A stretch of 64,000 nucleotides of DNA from Planococcus donghaensis (GCF_001687665.2 NZ_CP016543.2:1-64000), one strand, 5' to 3'; positions 17,740 to 26,971 are shown, counted from the first letter of the stretch. Made by a program: numbers and translations. Notes: generated by a model from the letters alone, not told the origin.

Positions 17740-19131
17740 CTGAATTTCCCAACAAGACATCAATTCAGTAATTCCCGTATGAATTTCCTCTTCTGCCAAA
17801 CCACCAAATCCAAGGACAATTTTTGGGAAGTCACTGTCTTTTTTGTGAACATCATAGGATTGTAAGCCAGTGACGCGAATCCCAACTTGTTTTGCGCGTT
17901 GTACCAATTCGCTTTCGCTCAATGGGGTTTGGATAGTCAAAACAATATGCATCCCTGCTTGTTCACCAGAAACTGTTACTGCTGGAGCAAATGGAGTGAG
18001 AGATAAACTAAGGCGTTTTATTTTCTTTTGGTATAACTTACGCATGCGATTCAAATGACGTGCGAAATGACCATCTTTCATAAATTTGGCGACCATGTGT
18101 TGATCGTGTCTCGGTACGGACGAAGAGTAATGTCGAAATGTCTGCTGATACGCAGGCAACAATCGTTTAGGCAATACCATATAAGCAAGGCGCAAAGAAG
18201 GCATAAGCGATTTAGAAAAAGTACTAATGTAAATGACGCGGTCACTCAAATCCATACTTTGAAGAGCAGGGATAGGCTGACTAGTATAACGGAACTCACT
18301 GTCATAATCGTCTTCAATAATATACCGTTCGGATTTCGCTGCTGCCCAGTTCAGTAGCTGTGCCCGTTTTGTAGCACTTAATACGGAGCCGGATGGAAAT
18401 TGGTGTGAAGGAGTTACATAAGCCACATCCACGACAGATGCTTCTAGTTGGCTAATATTCAATCCGTCCTGTTCTAAGTCAATGGGAATTGCTTGACGAT
18501 CGTGATGATTGAAAATGCTATGTGTTAGAGCGTAACCAGGGTTTTCGTAGCCATAAACCAATTTTTTATCGAGTAGTCGAATCAATAAAGGCAATAATTG
18601 TTCTGTTCCTGAACCAATGACGATTTGATCTGGCTGACAAACCACACCACGCGATTGATACAAATAGCGAGTGATTTCTTGACGTAAGACGTCATCTCCT
18701 TGAGGATGCCCAGATAATAATAATTCATGATTGGAATCATCTAAAATATCACGTGTTAATTTCCGCCAAGTTAAAAAAGGAAAAGACTGCGTATCAATAC
18801 TGCCAGAGTTGAAATCTATTTTATACGAAACAGGTTCTTCTACAACCGGTTCATCATGCGGCATATCCAAATAGGCGAGTTCTTCAACCGGCTGGGCATA
18901 AAATCCTTTGCGTGGTCGTGATTCTATAAATCCTTCAGCTACTAGTTGAGCGTAAGCGAGTTCTACAGTTGTTTGACTAATTTGTAGGTAGTCGGCTAAT
19001 TTTCGCTTACTTGGTAATTTAGTGTCGACAAGTATTTTACCTTCGATAATGGCTTTTTTTATTTCACGATAAAGCTGCTTATATAAAGGGGTTTGTGATT
19101 GTTTTTGAAGCTGAAACATCAGCATATCCAT
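17737..19131 (-). CDS. pdxR: MocR-family regulator PdxR (unit 1 copy)
   Basis: A 464-residue MocR/GabR-type regulator: a GntR winged-helix DNA-binding domain (about 10-78, SKRKLADYLQISQTTVELAY) fused to a fold-type I aminotransferase-like domain (about 105-460) with EDDYDSEF (273-280) and the PLP-binding lysine at about 307 in TFSKSLMPSLRL. It is divergent from pdxST. In other Gram-positives a MocR protein in this position, PdxR, senses PLP and controls pdxST; that role is inferred here from position. GGAGGAG precedes the start. A GabR-like role is possible but the context argues against it. Identical copy at 38335-39729. Confidence 0.9.
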   Translation of the reverse strand: MDMLMFQLQKQSQTPLYKQLYREIKKAIIEGKILVDTKLPSKRKLADYLQISQTTVELAYAQLVAEGFIESRPRKGFYAQPVEELAYLDMPHDEPVVEEPVSYKIDFNSGSIDTQSFPFLTWRKLTRDILDDSNHELLLSGHPQGDDVLRQEITRYLYQSRGVVCQPDQIVIGSGTEQLLPLLIRLLDKKLVYGYENPGYALTHSIFNHHDRQAIPIDLEQDGLNISQLEASVVDVAYVTPSHQFPSGSVLSATKRAQLLNWAAAKSERYIIEDDYDSEFRYTSQPIPALQSMDLSDRVIYISTFSKSLMPSLRLAYMVLPKRLLPAYQQTFRHYSSSVPRHDQHMVAKFMKDGHFARHLNRMRKLYQKKIKRLSLSLTPFAPAVTVSGEQAGMHIVLTIQTPLSESELVQRAKQVGIRVTGLQSYDVHKKDSDFPKIVLGFGGLAEEEIHTGITELMSCWEIQ

Positions 19132-19236
19132 GTGAACTCCTCCAACTGACCTTATTGAAATGATTATAACTGAGTCTTTTTATATGGTCAATCTCTATTA
19201 TACTGAATTTATCAACAAATTAGGAGGAATTCACAA
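19132..19236. promoter_or_regulatory. Divergent pdxR-pdxST control region
   Basis: The 105-base gap holds both promoters. On the plus strand TATACT (19199-19204) is a good -10 for pdxS, but no good -35 lies 16-18 bases upstream, as at many activator-dependent promoters. A regulator site for PdxR is expected here but I could not define a clear repeat. AGGAGG lies before pdxS. Confidence 0.6.
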
Positions 19237-20121
19237 ATGACTGAGCAAGGAACAGATCGTGTAAAAAGAGGAATGGCTGAAATGCAAAAAGGTGGCGTGA
19301 TCATGGATGTGGTCAACGCAGAACAAGCACGTATTGCAGAAGCTGCAGGAGCTACTGCTGTTATGGCACTTGAACGAGTGCCTTCTGATATTCGTAGAGA
19401 TGGCGGAGTCGCACGTATGGCAGATCCACGCATCACAGAAGAAGTAATGAAAGCAGTATCGATTCCAGTGATGGCAAAAGCACGTATTGGTCATATTGTA
19501 GAAGCTCGTATTTTAGAAGCGATGGGTGTCGATTATATTGATGAAAGCGAAGTGTTGACACCGGCCGATGAAGAGTTTCATTTATTGAAAAACCAATACA
19601 CCGTTCCTTTTGTTTGTGGGTGTCGGAACTTAGGGGAAGCGGCTCGTCGAATTGGTGAAGGTGCTTCAATGCTACGGACAAAAGGCGAACCGGGCACAGG
19701 AAATATTGTTGAAGCCGTCCGTCATTTACGACAAGTAAATGCAGAAATCCGCAAAGTGGTCGCAATGAGCGAAGATGAATTAATGACAGAAGCACGTAAC
19801 TTAGGAGCTTCTTATGAATTTTTAAAAGAAGTTAAAAGTTTAGGGCGTTTGCCAGTAGTTAATTTTGCAGCTGGCGGGATTGCTACACCTGCAGACGCAG
19901 CATTAATGATGGAATTAGGAGCAGATGGTGTGTTTGTTGGGTCTGGTATTTTCAAATCAGACAACCCAGAGCGATTTGCACGGGCGATTGTTGAAGCGAC
20001 GACGCATTACCAAGATTACAAATTGATCGCTGAGTTATCAAAAGACCTTGGCATTGCGATGAAGGGCATTGAAATTTCAACCATTGCTGCAGGCGAACGT
20101 ATGCAAGAGCGAGGCTGGTAA
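19237..20121 (+). CDS. pdxS: Pyridoxal 5'-phosphate synthase subunit PdxS (unit 1 copy)
   Basis: PdxS condenses ribose 5-phosphate, glyceraldehyde 3-phosphate and ammonia into PLP, using ammonia channelled from PdxT. The 294-residue TIM-barrel protein has the two catalytic lysines at 81 (VMAKARIGH) and 149 (MLRTKGEPG), matching the family numbering. It begins with a strong AGGAGG and ATG, and pdxT starts one base after its stop codon, so both subunits are made from one transcript. Identical copy at 39835-40719. Confidence 0.98.
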   Translation: MTEQGTDRVKRGMAEMQKGGVIMDVVNAEQARIAEAAGATAVMALERVPSDIRRDGGVARMADPRITEEVMKAVSIPVMAKARIGHIVEARILEAMGVDYIDESEVLTPADEEFHLLKNQYTVPFVCGCRNLGEAARRIGEGASMLRTKGEPGTGNIVEAVRHLRQVNAEIRKVVAMSEDELMTEARNLGASYEFLKEVKSLGRLPVVNFAAGGIATPADAALMMELGADGVFVGSGIFKSDNPERFARAIVEATTHYQDYKLIAELSKDLGIAMKGIEISTIAAGERMQERGW

Positions 20122-20122
20122 G

Positions 20123-20737
20123 ATGAAACGAGTGGGGGTTCTTGCGTTGCAAGGAGCTGTTCGTGAGCATATTAAGTCGGTTCAAGCGTGCGGAGCGGAA
20201 GCGATTGCTGTTAAGTGGCCGAAAGACCTTGAAAATTTAGATGGGTTAATCTTACCAGGTGGGGAAAGCACAACGATGCGCCGTTTAATTGATCGCTACG
20301 GCTTGATGGAACCACTTCGTGAGTTTGCCCAAACAGGAAAACCGATGTTTGGCACATGTGCGGGATTGATACTACTTGCTGAAACAGTCGTTGGTAACCA
20401 AGATGCACATTTAGGTGTGATGGATGTTACCGTTGAACGAAATTCATTTGGTCGACAAGTGGATAGTTTTGAAGCACCGCTTGAGATTAGAGGTATTGAT
20501 GGAGCTTTTGAAGCGGTCTTTATCCGAGCGCCGCATATTGTCAGTGTCGGAGCAGAAGCTGAGGTGTTGTGTGTGCATAATGACAAAATTGTGATGGCGA
20601 GAGATGGCCAATTTCTCGGCTGTTCCTTCCATCCCGAATTGACAGATGATCACCGCATCACCGATTATTTTTTAAGCATGATTCAAGACAAGTCAGACCT
20701 TCTCTTGCCAAACCCATCAACTTATAGTAAAGTATGA
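20123..20737 (+). CDS. pdxT: PLP synthase glutaminase subunit PdxT (unit 1 copy)
   Basis: PdxT hydrolyses glutamine and passes ammonia to PdxS. From ATG 20123 the 204-residue class I glutaminase has the triad Cys79 (GTCAG), His170 and Glu172 (FHPE), in the same positions as Bacillus PdxT. The frame is open further upstream inside pdxS, but this start matches the family N-terminus ([11 protein letters not shown]). Translationally coupled to pdxS. The serS T-box leader follows. Identical copy at 40721-41335. Confidence 0.97.
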   Translation: MKRVGVLALQGAVREHIKSVQACGAEAIAVKWPKDLENLDGLILPGGESTTMRRLIDRYGLMEPLREFAQTGKPMFGTCAGLILLAETVVGNQDAHLGVMDVTVERNSFGRQVDSFEAPLEIRGIDGAFEAVFIRAPHIVSVGAEAEVLCVHNDKIVMARDGQFLGCSFHPELTDDHRITDYFLSMIQDKSDLLLPNPSTYSKV

Positions 20738-20756
20738 TTAATTTAAAAGACGAAAC

Positions 20757-20985
20757 GTTGATGGGAAATAGTAAAATGAATGTTTTTCCAAAGAGAGCCG
20801 GTGGTTGGTGCGAACCGGTGAAAAACACATTTGAATCCACCCCGGAGTTGCATGGCGAAAAAAGCCATTGCCGGTTTTAATGCCGTTATGTGATGAAGAG
20901 GATTGGCTTTTGCCGATCAATCAGGGTGGCAACGCGGGTAGCTCTCGTCCCTTTACCAAGGGACGGGGGCTATTTTTGTTGTCTT
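20757..20985 (+). promoter_or_regulatory. T-box riboswitch controlling serS (unit 1 copy)
   Basis: The leader contains the T-box core AGGGTGGCAACGCGGG (20923-20938), which binds the uncharged tRNA acceptor end, followed by a terminator stem GTCCCTT / AAGGGAC with T-rich tail (20946-20979). The Stem I region has a candidate serine specifier codon TCC at 20836-20838 within GAATCCACC. Uncharged tRNA-Ser should promote the antiterminator and so raise serS expression. The core is seen directly; the specifier is inferred from position and the downstream gene. A possible promoter (TTGCCA, 17 bases, TAAAGT) overlaps the end of pdxT at 20705-20733. Confidence 0.9.
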
Positions 20986-21017
20986 TTTTTGTTATTAAAA
21001 CTTGAGGAGGAAACGGT

Positions 21018-22291
21018 ATGTTAGATATTCGTTTTGTACGTGCCAATTTTGAAGAAGTAAAAGCAAAACTTGCAAAGCGCGGAGAAGATATTTCTGTGCT
21101 TGATGATTTTGAAGGATTAGATGTAAAACGTCGTGAACTAATTGCACAAACAGAAAAATTAAAGGCAGAGCGTAACGAGGCATCTCAAAATATTGCAGCG
21201 ATGAAACGTGCAAAAGAAAATGCGGACGAAGCCATTACAAAAATGCGTGAAGTCGGCGATCAAATTAAAGTGATTGATGAAGAGTTAAAAGCTGTAGAAG
21301 AAAGCTTAAACTATATTATGATGCGTGTTCCAAATATTCCGCATGATAGTGTTCCATTTGGCGATTCTGAAGATGATAATGAAGAAATTCGCACATGGGG
21401 CGATAAGCCAGCGTTTGATTTTGAAGTTAAGCCACATTGGGATTTGGGAACGGATTTAAACATCATTGATTTTGAACGTGCAGCGAAAGTAACAGGCAGC
21501 CGTTTTGTCTTTTACCGCGGACTAGGCGCTCGCTTAGAACGCGCATTGATCAATTTTATGATGGACCTTCACCAAGAAGAGCATGGTTATGAAGAAATGT
21601 TGCCGCCTTATATGGTTAACCGTGAGAGCTTAACGGGTACTGGTCAATTGCCGAAGTTTGAAGAAGATGCATTCTTGATCGAAAAAGAAGATTATTTCCT
21701 TATTCCAACTTCGGAAGTACCGGTAACCAACTTCTACCGTGATGAAATTTTAACGGCAGATATGTTGCCACAAGCCTTTGCTTCTTACAGCTCAAATTTC
21801 CGCTCTGAAGCGGGTTCTGCAGGCCGTGACACACGCGGGTTAATCAGACAACACCAATTCAATAAAGTCGAGCTAGTACGCTTTGTAAAGCCAGAGGATT
21901 CTTATGACGAACTTGAAAAATTGACTGGTCACGCGGAGAAAGTACTTCAGCTTTTAGGACTGCCATACCGCGTATTGAAGATGTGTACAGCTGATCTTGG
22001 ATTTACAGCTGCAAAAAAATACGACATCGAAGTATGGATCCCGAGCCAAGAAACATACCGTGAAATATCTTCTTGCAGTAATTTTGAAGATTTCCAAGCA
22101 AGACGTGCCAATATTAAATTCCGTCGTGAAGCAACAGGTAAGCCAGAATTTGTCCATACATTAAACGGCAGTGGACTAGCCATTGGTCGTACTGTGGCAG
22201 CTTTGCTTGAAAACTGTCAGCAAAAGACGGTTCAATCAACATTCCAGAAGTATTGCAGCCTTATATGGGTGGCAAAAAGACCATTGGATAA
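21018..22291 (+). pseudogene. serS: Seryl-tRNA synthetase, frameshifted near the 3' end (unit 1 copy)
   Basis: Encodes a class II SerRS: N-terminal coiled-coil arm (about 1-110), motif 2 ([14 protein letters not shown]) and motif 3 ([17 protein letters not shown]). One A is missing from an A run at 22222-22225 (four As; five in the other copy). The last 20 or so residues are replaced by an unrelated tail and translation continues to 22352. All catalytic motifs precede the lesion, so partial activity is conceivable, but an intact copy lies at 41616-42890. A homopolymer sequencing error is the simplest explanation. The coordinates give the original gene extent. Confidence 0.85.
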
Positions 22292-22297
22292 TATTTC

Positions 22298-22334
22298 AAA
22301 AAAAGCGCAAAAGCACTTGCTTTTGCGCTTTTTT
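22298..22334 (+). terminator. Terminator after serS (unit 1)
   Basis: GCGCAAAAGC / GCTTTTGCGC stem with a four-base loop, preceded by As and followed by Ts. Confidence 0.88.
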
Positions 22335-22390
22335 ATGTGGAAAAGAGGGTAGTGAAAAGGTAAAGAGTGAGGCAGAAAGGAGTAATTACG

Positions 22391-23251
22391 ATGGACAACC
22401 TAAACTTTCGCTATATCGAGACGAACGGCATCACACTACATACGGCCATAGCTGGTCCAGAAGACGGCCCTTTAGTTGTTTTGTTGCACGGCTTTCCAGA
22501 ATTTTGGTTTGGTTGGAAAAATCAAATTCAGCCCTTGGCGGAAAAAGGCTACCGAGTAGTGGCACCTGATCAACGTGGCTATAACTTGAGTGATAAGCCT
22601 GAAGGAATCAATCATTACACCATTGATTATTTACGAGATGATGTGATTGGGATTATTGAATTTTTTCATAAAAAGAAAGCGATTATTATTGGTCATGATT
22701 GGGGTGGTGCAGTGGCTTGGCATTTAGCAGCTACGCGTCCAGAATATGTCGAGAAATTGATCGTGTTGAACATTCCTCACCCACGGGCAATGCCACGGGT
22801 GTTAATGAAAAATCCATTGCAATGGATGAAAAGCTCTTATATTGCGTTTTTCCAATTGCCAAACTTGCCTGAGAAAGCTCTCGGAATGCGAGAGTTTAAA
22901 GTTATGCAGCGGGGCATTGAAAAATCTAGCAATCCAGCTGCTTTTTCAACATCCGAAATTGCCCAATATAAAACGGCGTGGTCGCAGTCAGATGCACTGA
23001 CGGCGATGCTTAACTGGTACCGAGCTATCCGAAAAGGCAGCTTTAAGCAACTGGCTGAATCAAAAATCAACGTACCGGTCCGAATTATTTGGGGAGTAGG
23101 CGATCAGTTTTTGTCACCCATGCTAGCAAAAGAGAGTATGTCTTTTTGTAAAGAAGTCAATTTGGCATTTGTCGGAGAAGCGACGCATTGGATTCAGCAC
23201 GAACAACCAGAAATCGTCAATCACTTGATCGATCAGTTTATTAACGAATAA
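22391..23251 (+). CDS. Alpha/beta-hydrolase, epoxide hydrolase or dehalogenase-like (unit 1 copy)
   Basis: A 286-residue alpha/beta-hydrolase of the epoxide hydrolase/haloalkane dehalogenase type. It has the oxyanion motif HGFPE (33-37), the nucleophile elbow GHDWGG with Asp103, a cap domain (about 130-220) and the catalytic His at about 266 (EATHWIQHE). An aspartate nucleophile argues against an esterase; the substrate cannot be read from sequence. The start is ATG 22391, after AAAGGAG; an upstream in-frame start at 22367 lacks a ribosome-binding site. It is absent from this position in Bacillus subtilis. It lies between two terminators, so it is probably monocistronic. Protein identical to the copy at 42990-43850. 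Confidence 0.88.
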   Translation: MDNLNFRYIETNGITLHTAIAGPEDGPLVVLLHGFPEFWFGWKNQIQPLAEKGYRVVAPDQRGYNLSDKPEGINHYTIDYLRDDVIGIIEFFHKKKAIIIGHDWGGAVAWHLAATRPEYVEKLIVLNIPHPRAMPRVLMKNPLQWMKSSYIAFFQLPNLPEKALGMREFKVMQRGIEKSSNPAAFSTSEIAQYKTAWSQSDALTAMLNWYRAIRKGSFKQLAESKINVPVRIIWGVGDQFLSPMLAKESMSFCKEVNLAFVGEATHWIQHEQPEIVNHLIDQFINE

Positions 23252-23288
23252 AAAACGGAAAACCCTTATAGTTGGGTTTTCCGTTTTT
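23250..23288. terminator. Bidirectional terminator shared with the end of tadA (unit 1)
   Basis: AAAAACGGAAAACCC / GGGTTTTCCGTTTTT forms a stem with A and T runs on both sides, serving the converging hydrolase and tadA genes. One arm encodes the last residues of TadA. Confidence 0.85.
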
Positions 23289-23757
23289 GTTTTTTTAGTT
23301 CTCGCAAATTCCGAAAAAACTGTGTTAATAATTGACCACATTCGTCAGCGAGCACATTTTCGGTTACTTGGCACTGATGATTAAAACGATCATCGTTTAG
23401 CAACCGATATAAAGAATCGACACAGCCGGCTTTGGCATCACGCGCTCCATAAACAATATGGGGAATGCGGGATTGTAAAATAGCACCCGCACACATCGGA
23501 CAAGGCTCTAACGTAACGTAAAGCTTTGTGTCTTCAAGTCGCCAATTATCGAGGTGCAGACAAGCTTGTTGAATGGCTAACAATTCAGCGTGTGTGACAG
23601 CGTTGTTTGTCGTTTCACGTAAATTATGTGCTCGTGCAATCACTTCGTCGTTATAGACGATCACAGCGCCAATCGGAACTTCGCCTTTGGCAGCTGCTTT
23701 ATTGGCTTCTTCGATCGCCAATTGCATATAAAAATGATCTTTTTCCATTCCGTTCAT
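23266..23757 (-). CDS. tadA: tRNA adenosine(34) deaminase TadA (unit 1 copy)
   Basis: TadA deaminates the wobble adenosine of tRNA-Arg(ACG) to inosine. The 163-residue cytidine-deaminase-fold protein has the zinc site HAE (His56, Glu58) and PCPMCAGA (Cys86, Cys89). AAGGAG lies nine bases before the ATG (complement of 23755-23757); the frame is open upstream but no other start has a ribosome-binding site. The family usually has about 150-165 residues. In Bacillus subtilis tadA is also near the SRP RNA and dnaX, but here it is transcribed opposite to its neighbours. Protein identical to the copy at 43865-44356. Confidence 0.94.
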   Translation of the reverse strand: MNGMEKDHFYMQLAIEEANKAAAKGEVPIGAVIVYNDEVIARAHNLRETTNNAVTHAELLAIQQACLHLDNWRLEDTKLYVTLEPCPMCAGAILQSRIPHIVYGARDAKAGCVDSLYRLLNDDRFNHQCQVTENVLADECGQLLTQFFRNLRELKKQKRKTQL

Positions 23758-23880
23758 GATGCATCGCTCCTTGAATCTAGTGTAGCATTTTCTCTTCAAG
23801 AAAAGAGTCGTGCAGACAAAAAACCCAGAACAACGTAGAATAGAGGGACCAGATACTAAACGGTGAGGAGTGATATAAGA

Positions 23881-24738
23881 ATGAAACAACACAAAAAGAA
23901 AAGAAACTCCACTTTATTCTGCGGTATATCTTTATCTTTATAGGGGCAACAATGGCTGCAGCTGCGATTGAGTTGTTTTTAGTTCCTAACTCAATTATTG
24001 ATGGGGGCATTATTGGGATTTCGTTAATATTGAACTATTTAACTGTTATTCCTTTTGGTGTGTTAATCGTAGCGATCAATTTACCATTCCTTTATTTTGG
24101 ATATAAACATATCGGCCGGACTTTTTCATTTCTTCTATTTTTGCGATTGTCTCATTAGCATTGATAGAAATTCCTATGCACCACATTGAACCTTTTGTAG
24201 ATGACCCACTTTTAGCGACAGTCTTCGGCGGTTTGTTGCTCGGTGTTGGTGTTGGACTCGTTATTCGTAATGGTGGTGCACTGGATGGCACAGAAATTCT
24301 CGGAATTTATTGGACCAAAAATTACCATTTTCAATCGGTGAATTTGTGATGTTTTTCAATGTCTTTATCTTTGGATGGGCTGGTTTTGTTCTCGGACTCG
24401 AGCAGGCAATGTATTCGGTTTTGACTTATTATATTGCCTCTAAAACCATTGACGTAGTCATACAAGGTCTTGATGATACGAAAGCGGTGTTGATCGTATC
24501 AGAAGAATACGAAGAAGTCGGATCTGCTATTAATGATCGCCTTGGTCGAAGTTTTACAAAACTCCATGGTCAAGGAGGCTATTTGAATACCCCTAAGGAT
24601 GTTATTTACGTAGTCGTGACTCGTCTGGAGCTAACAAAACTCAAACAAATTGTTGCTGATGTTGATTCGAAAGCCTTTTTAACTATTATGGCCACCCAAG
24701 AAGTTCATGGTGCGACTTTTAAAGTACCTATTCATTGA
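23881..24738 (+). pseudogene. YitT-family membrane protein, multiply frameshifted (unit 1 copy)
   Basis: Corresponds to the intact 286-residue YitT/DUF2179 protein at 44480-45340. Compared with that copy it has lost one A in the run at 23893, one A at 24120, one T at 24306 and one A at 24317, gained a G at 24312, and has a G for C substitution at 24383. The reading frame is split into three pieces: a short start, a middle membrane part (about 23952-24158 and 24161-24349) and the C-terminal part (24310-24738). Five indels in 860 bases with one substitution is not how ageing pseudogenes usually look. Confidence 0.85.
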
Positions 24739-24833
24739 TCCAATTGCGGACTTTTCACTCTACTTTTCATAGGGAGGGTGTGTTAAAATAAATGGCATTG
24801 CAATTTACTTGAATCGAAAAAGGAGGACTTCGC

Positions 24834-25468
24834 ATGCCGGTTCCATTCATCACGGTAGAAGGTCCGATTGGTGTAGGTAAGACTTCGCTAACCAAAGCGC
24901 TCGCCAATCAAAATCAATTTCAGCTATTAAAAGAAATTGTTGACGAAAACCCGTTTTTAAATAAATTCTACGAAGATATAGAAGAGTGGAGCTTCCAGAC
25001 AGAGATGTTCTTTTTATGCAATCGCTACAAGCAACTAGCCGATATCCAAAAAAAGTTCATTTCCAATCACGAACCTGTGGTTGCGGATTACCATATCTTT
25101 AAAAACCTTATTTTTGCGAAGCGTACCTTGCCAACGGCTGAATACGCTAAGTACGAAGCTATCTATAAAATTTTAACAGTAGATATGCCGAAGCCGAATA
25201 TGGTGATTTACTTGCATGCAAGTCTAGATACGTTAATGAAACGCATCAAATTGCGTGGGCGTGAGTTTGAACAAATGATTACCCCAGAATACATGGAAGT
25301 TAGCTGCTGATTATCATGAGTTTATCGAACGCTTTGAACGAGAGCATCCGGAAATTCCTGTTTTGCGTTTTAATGGGGATGAAATCGATTTTGTTCAAAA
25401 CAATGGCGACTTGCAACTGATCTTGGACAAAGTAGACAACTTTACAGAAGAGGAGTTTGACCTTATGA
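24834..25468 (+). pseudogene. dgk: Deoxyguanosine kinase, frameshifted (unit 1 copy)
   Basis: Matches the intact gene at 45436-46074 but lacks CA near 25298, which makes translation stop at 25310 after 158 residues, and lacks GG near 25437. The N-terminal P-loop GPIGVGKTS (10-18) is intact; the C-terminal third is lost. The second deletion removes the separation from dck, so a frame beginning at 25363 runs through the dck start. The downstream ATG of dck is retained at 25465. Confidence 0.85.
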
Positions 25469-26135
25469 ATTTACGCGAAAAATACGGCATTCCACAAAAT
25501 GCAGTAATTACAATAGCCGGCACAGTAGGTGTGGGAAAATCCACCATGACAAAAGCGTTGGCAGATGCATTGCAATTCCGCACATCGTTTGAAAATGTTG
25601 ATACGAACCCATATTTAGATTTGTTTTATGAAGATTTTGAGAAGTGGAGTTTCCATTTACAAATTTATTTCCTGGCTGAACGTTTTAAAGAACAGAAACG
25701 GATGTTTGAATATGGTGGTGGGTTTATCCAAGACCGTTCCATCTATGAAGATACCGGGATTTTTGCGAAAATGCATTGGGATAAAGGCACGATGAACAAA
25801 GTGGACTACGAAACGTACACGAATTTGTTTGAAGCAATGGTGATGACACCTTATTTCCCACATCCAGATTTTTGTTGATTTACTTGGAAGGATCGATTGA
25901 AGATATTCTTTCACGTATACAAGAACGCGGACGTGCTATGGAACAGCAAACGCCAGTGGATTACTGGTTGGAAATGCATCAGCGCTATGAAAGCTGGATC
26001 AATTCGTTTAACGGTTGTCCGGTATTGCGATTAAACATCAACGATTACGATTTAATGAAGAACCCAGAGTGTTCGGAACAAATTGTTGAACGCATTGGTG
26101 ATTTTATGCAACAAACTTCTATTCTTCGCAAATAA
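25465..26135 (+). pseudogene. dck: Deoxycytidine/deoxyadenosine kinase, frameshifted (unit 1 copy)
   Basis: Matches the intact dck at 46071-46739. Two extra Ts in the run at 25869-25873 shift the frame, and translation stops at 25878 after about 137 residues; the rest is readable as a separate frame from 25872. The P-loop GTVGVGKST and the FIQDRSIYED motif are before the lesion; the lid region is lost. Confidence 0.85.
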
Positions 26136-26168
26136 AAAAACCCCTTGAGTTTTTGCTCAAGGGGTTTT
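26136..26168 (+). terminator. Terminator after dck (unit 1)
   Basis: AAACCCCTTGAG / CTCAAGGGGTTTT hairpin directly after the dck stop. One base differs from the unit 2 copy (A for C at 26137). Confidence 0.88.
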
Positions 26169-26200
26169 AACTATTTCCCGGGAAATATAAAAAGAGACAT

Positions 26201-26232
26201 AAAAAACCCGGAAGGCGAGAGCCTTCCGGGTT
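26201..26232 (-). terminator. Terminator for tRNA-Ser, minus strand (unit 1)
   Basis: AACCCGGAAGGC / GCCTTCCGGGTT stem with a GAGA loop; on the minus strand it is followed by six Ts. It lies just downstream of the minus-strand tRNA-Ser. Confidence 0.85.
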
Positions 26233-26267
26233 GCTATATCGAAGTTATGTATAAGTTAAATTAAAAA

Positions 26268-26358
26268 TGGAGGAGGAAAGGATTCGAACCCCCGCGGGAT
26301 TTGACTCCCCTGTCGGTTTTCAAGACCGATCCCTTCAGCCAAACTTGGGTATTCCTCC
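26268..26358 (-). tRNA. tRNA-Ser(UGA), damaged copy (unit 1)
   Basis: A long-variable-arm tRNA with anticodon TGA (loop CTTGAAA). Compared with 46872-46964 it is two bases shorter (GGAAAGGATT here, GGAAGAGGGATT there, plus strand), and the loss falls in the 3' side of the T stem, so the stem cannot form normally. CCA is encoded. This copy would probably not fold or be charged properly if the sequence is right. Confidence 0.8.
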
Positions 26359-26614
26359 GTGTAAGACAAGAATTAATTTATCATGGATGAATAATAACTG
26401 TCAACAGTTTTTGATGTTTTTTTAAATTTATTTTAAAAAACCTTATTGGGTGTGCAAAAGAACAGTATCAATAACAAGTTTAGAAAATAAATCTGTCTTT
26501 CTTGAATTGGGAGTACGAAGCCAAAGTATTTAACATTAGAAAGTGGAAATTGAACAAAGTACTGACTTGAACTCTAGGAATAAAAAGAAATTCTCACTAA
26601 ATGATGGTTACGGA

Positions 26615-26643
26615 TTGATTTTTCGAAGATTAATTCGTATACT
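26615..26643 (+). promoter_or_regulatory. Promoter of SRP RNA (unit 1)
   Basis: TTGATT (26615-26620), 17-base spacer, TATACT (26638-26643), placing the start at about 26650, the expected 5' end of the SRP RNA. Confidence 0.8.
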
Positions 26644-26649
26644 AGTAAA

Positions 26650-26921
26650 TGCCGTGCTAGGTGGGAAGATAGCGGTGTCCTGTAACCTGCAATCCGCTTT
26701 AGCAGGACTGAATTCCTTTCTGAGGCTGTTTGTATGTAAGGTCTGCCTCTTGCACGTAGTGTTGACATCTGGGTCCTGCGCAATGGGATCCCATGAACCA
26801 TGTCAGGTCCGGAAGGAAGCAGCATTAAGTGGAACATTCCATGTGCCGCGGGATCGCCTAGATCGAGCCAACGACAAGGGTAACGCTTATGTACAGCAGT
26901 CGAAGAAAGGTGCACGGCAAA
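26650..26921 (+). ncRNA. ffs: Signal recognition particle RNA (large Gram-positive type, unit 1)
   Basis: About 270 bases long, with the conserved SRP helix 8 core ATGTCAGGTCCGGAAGGAAG (about 26799-26818) and AGCAGCATTAAG, plus the Alu domain at the ends (GCCGTGCTAGG at the 5' end paired with GTGCACGGC at the 3' end). This is the scRNA of Bacillus-type bacteria, in the usual place before dnaX. It binds Ffh and directs membrane protein insertion. Ends are estimated from alignment with the Bacillus scRNA. The sequence appears identical to 47256-47527. Confidence 0.95.
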
Positions 26922-26934
26922 AATTCGTAATTTC

Positions 26935-26971
26935 AAACCTGTCCGCTCTCGTAGCGGGCAGGTTTTTTTAT
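26935..26971 (+). terminator. Terminator of SRP RNA (unit 1)
   Basis: AAACCTGTCCGCT / AGCGGGCAGGTTT stem (one G-T pair) followed by a T run. Confidence 0.88.

Noticed and set aside
23881..24738. Phase variation of the YitT-family gene by homopolymer slippage
   Set aside because: The runs are short (three to six bases), and five separate changes would have to be reversed together.
25363..25878. A natural dgk-dck fusion protein
   Set aside because: It depends on two deletions seen only in the lesion-rich copy; the other copy has two complete overlapping genes.
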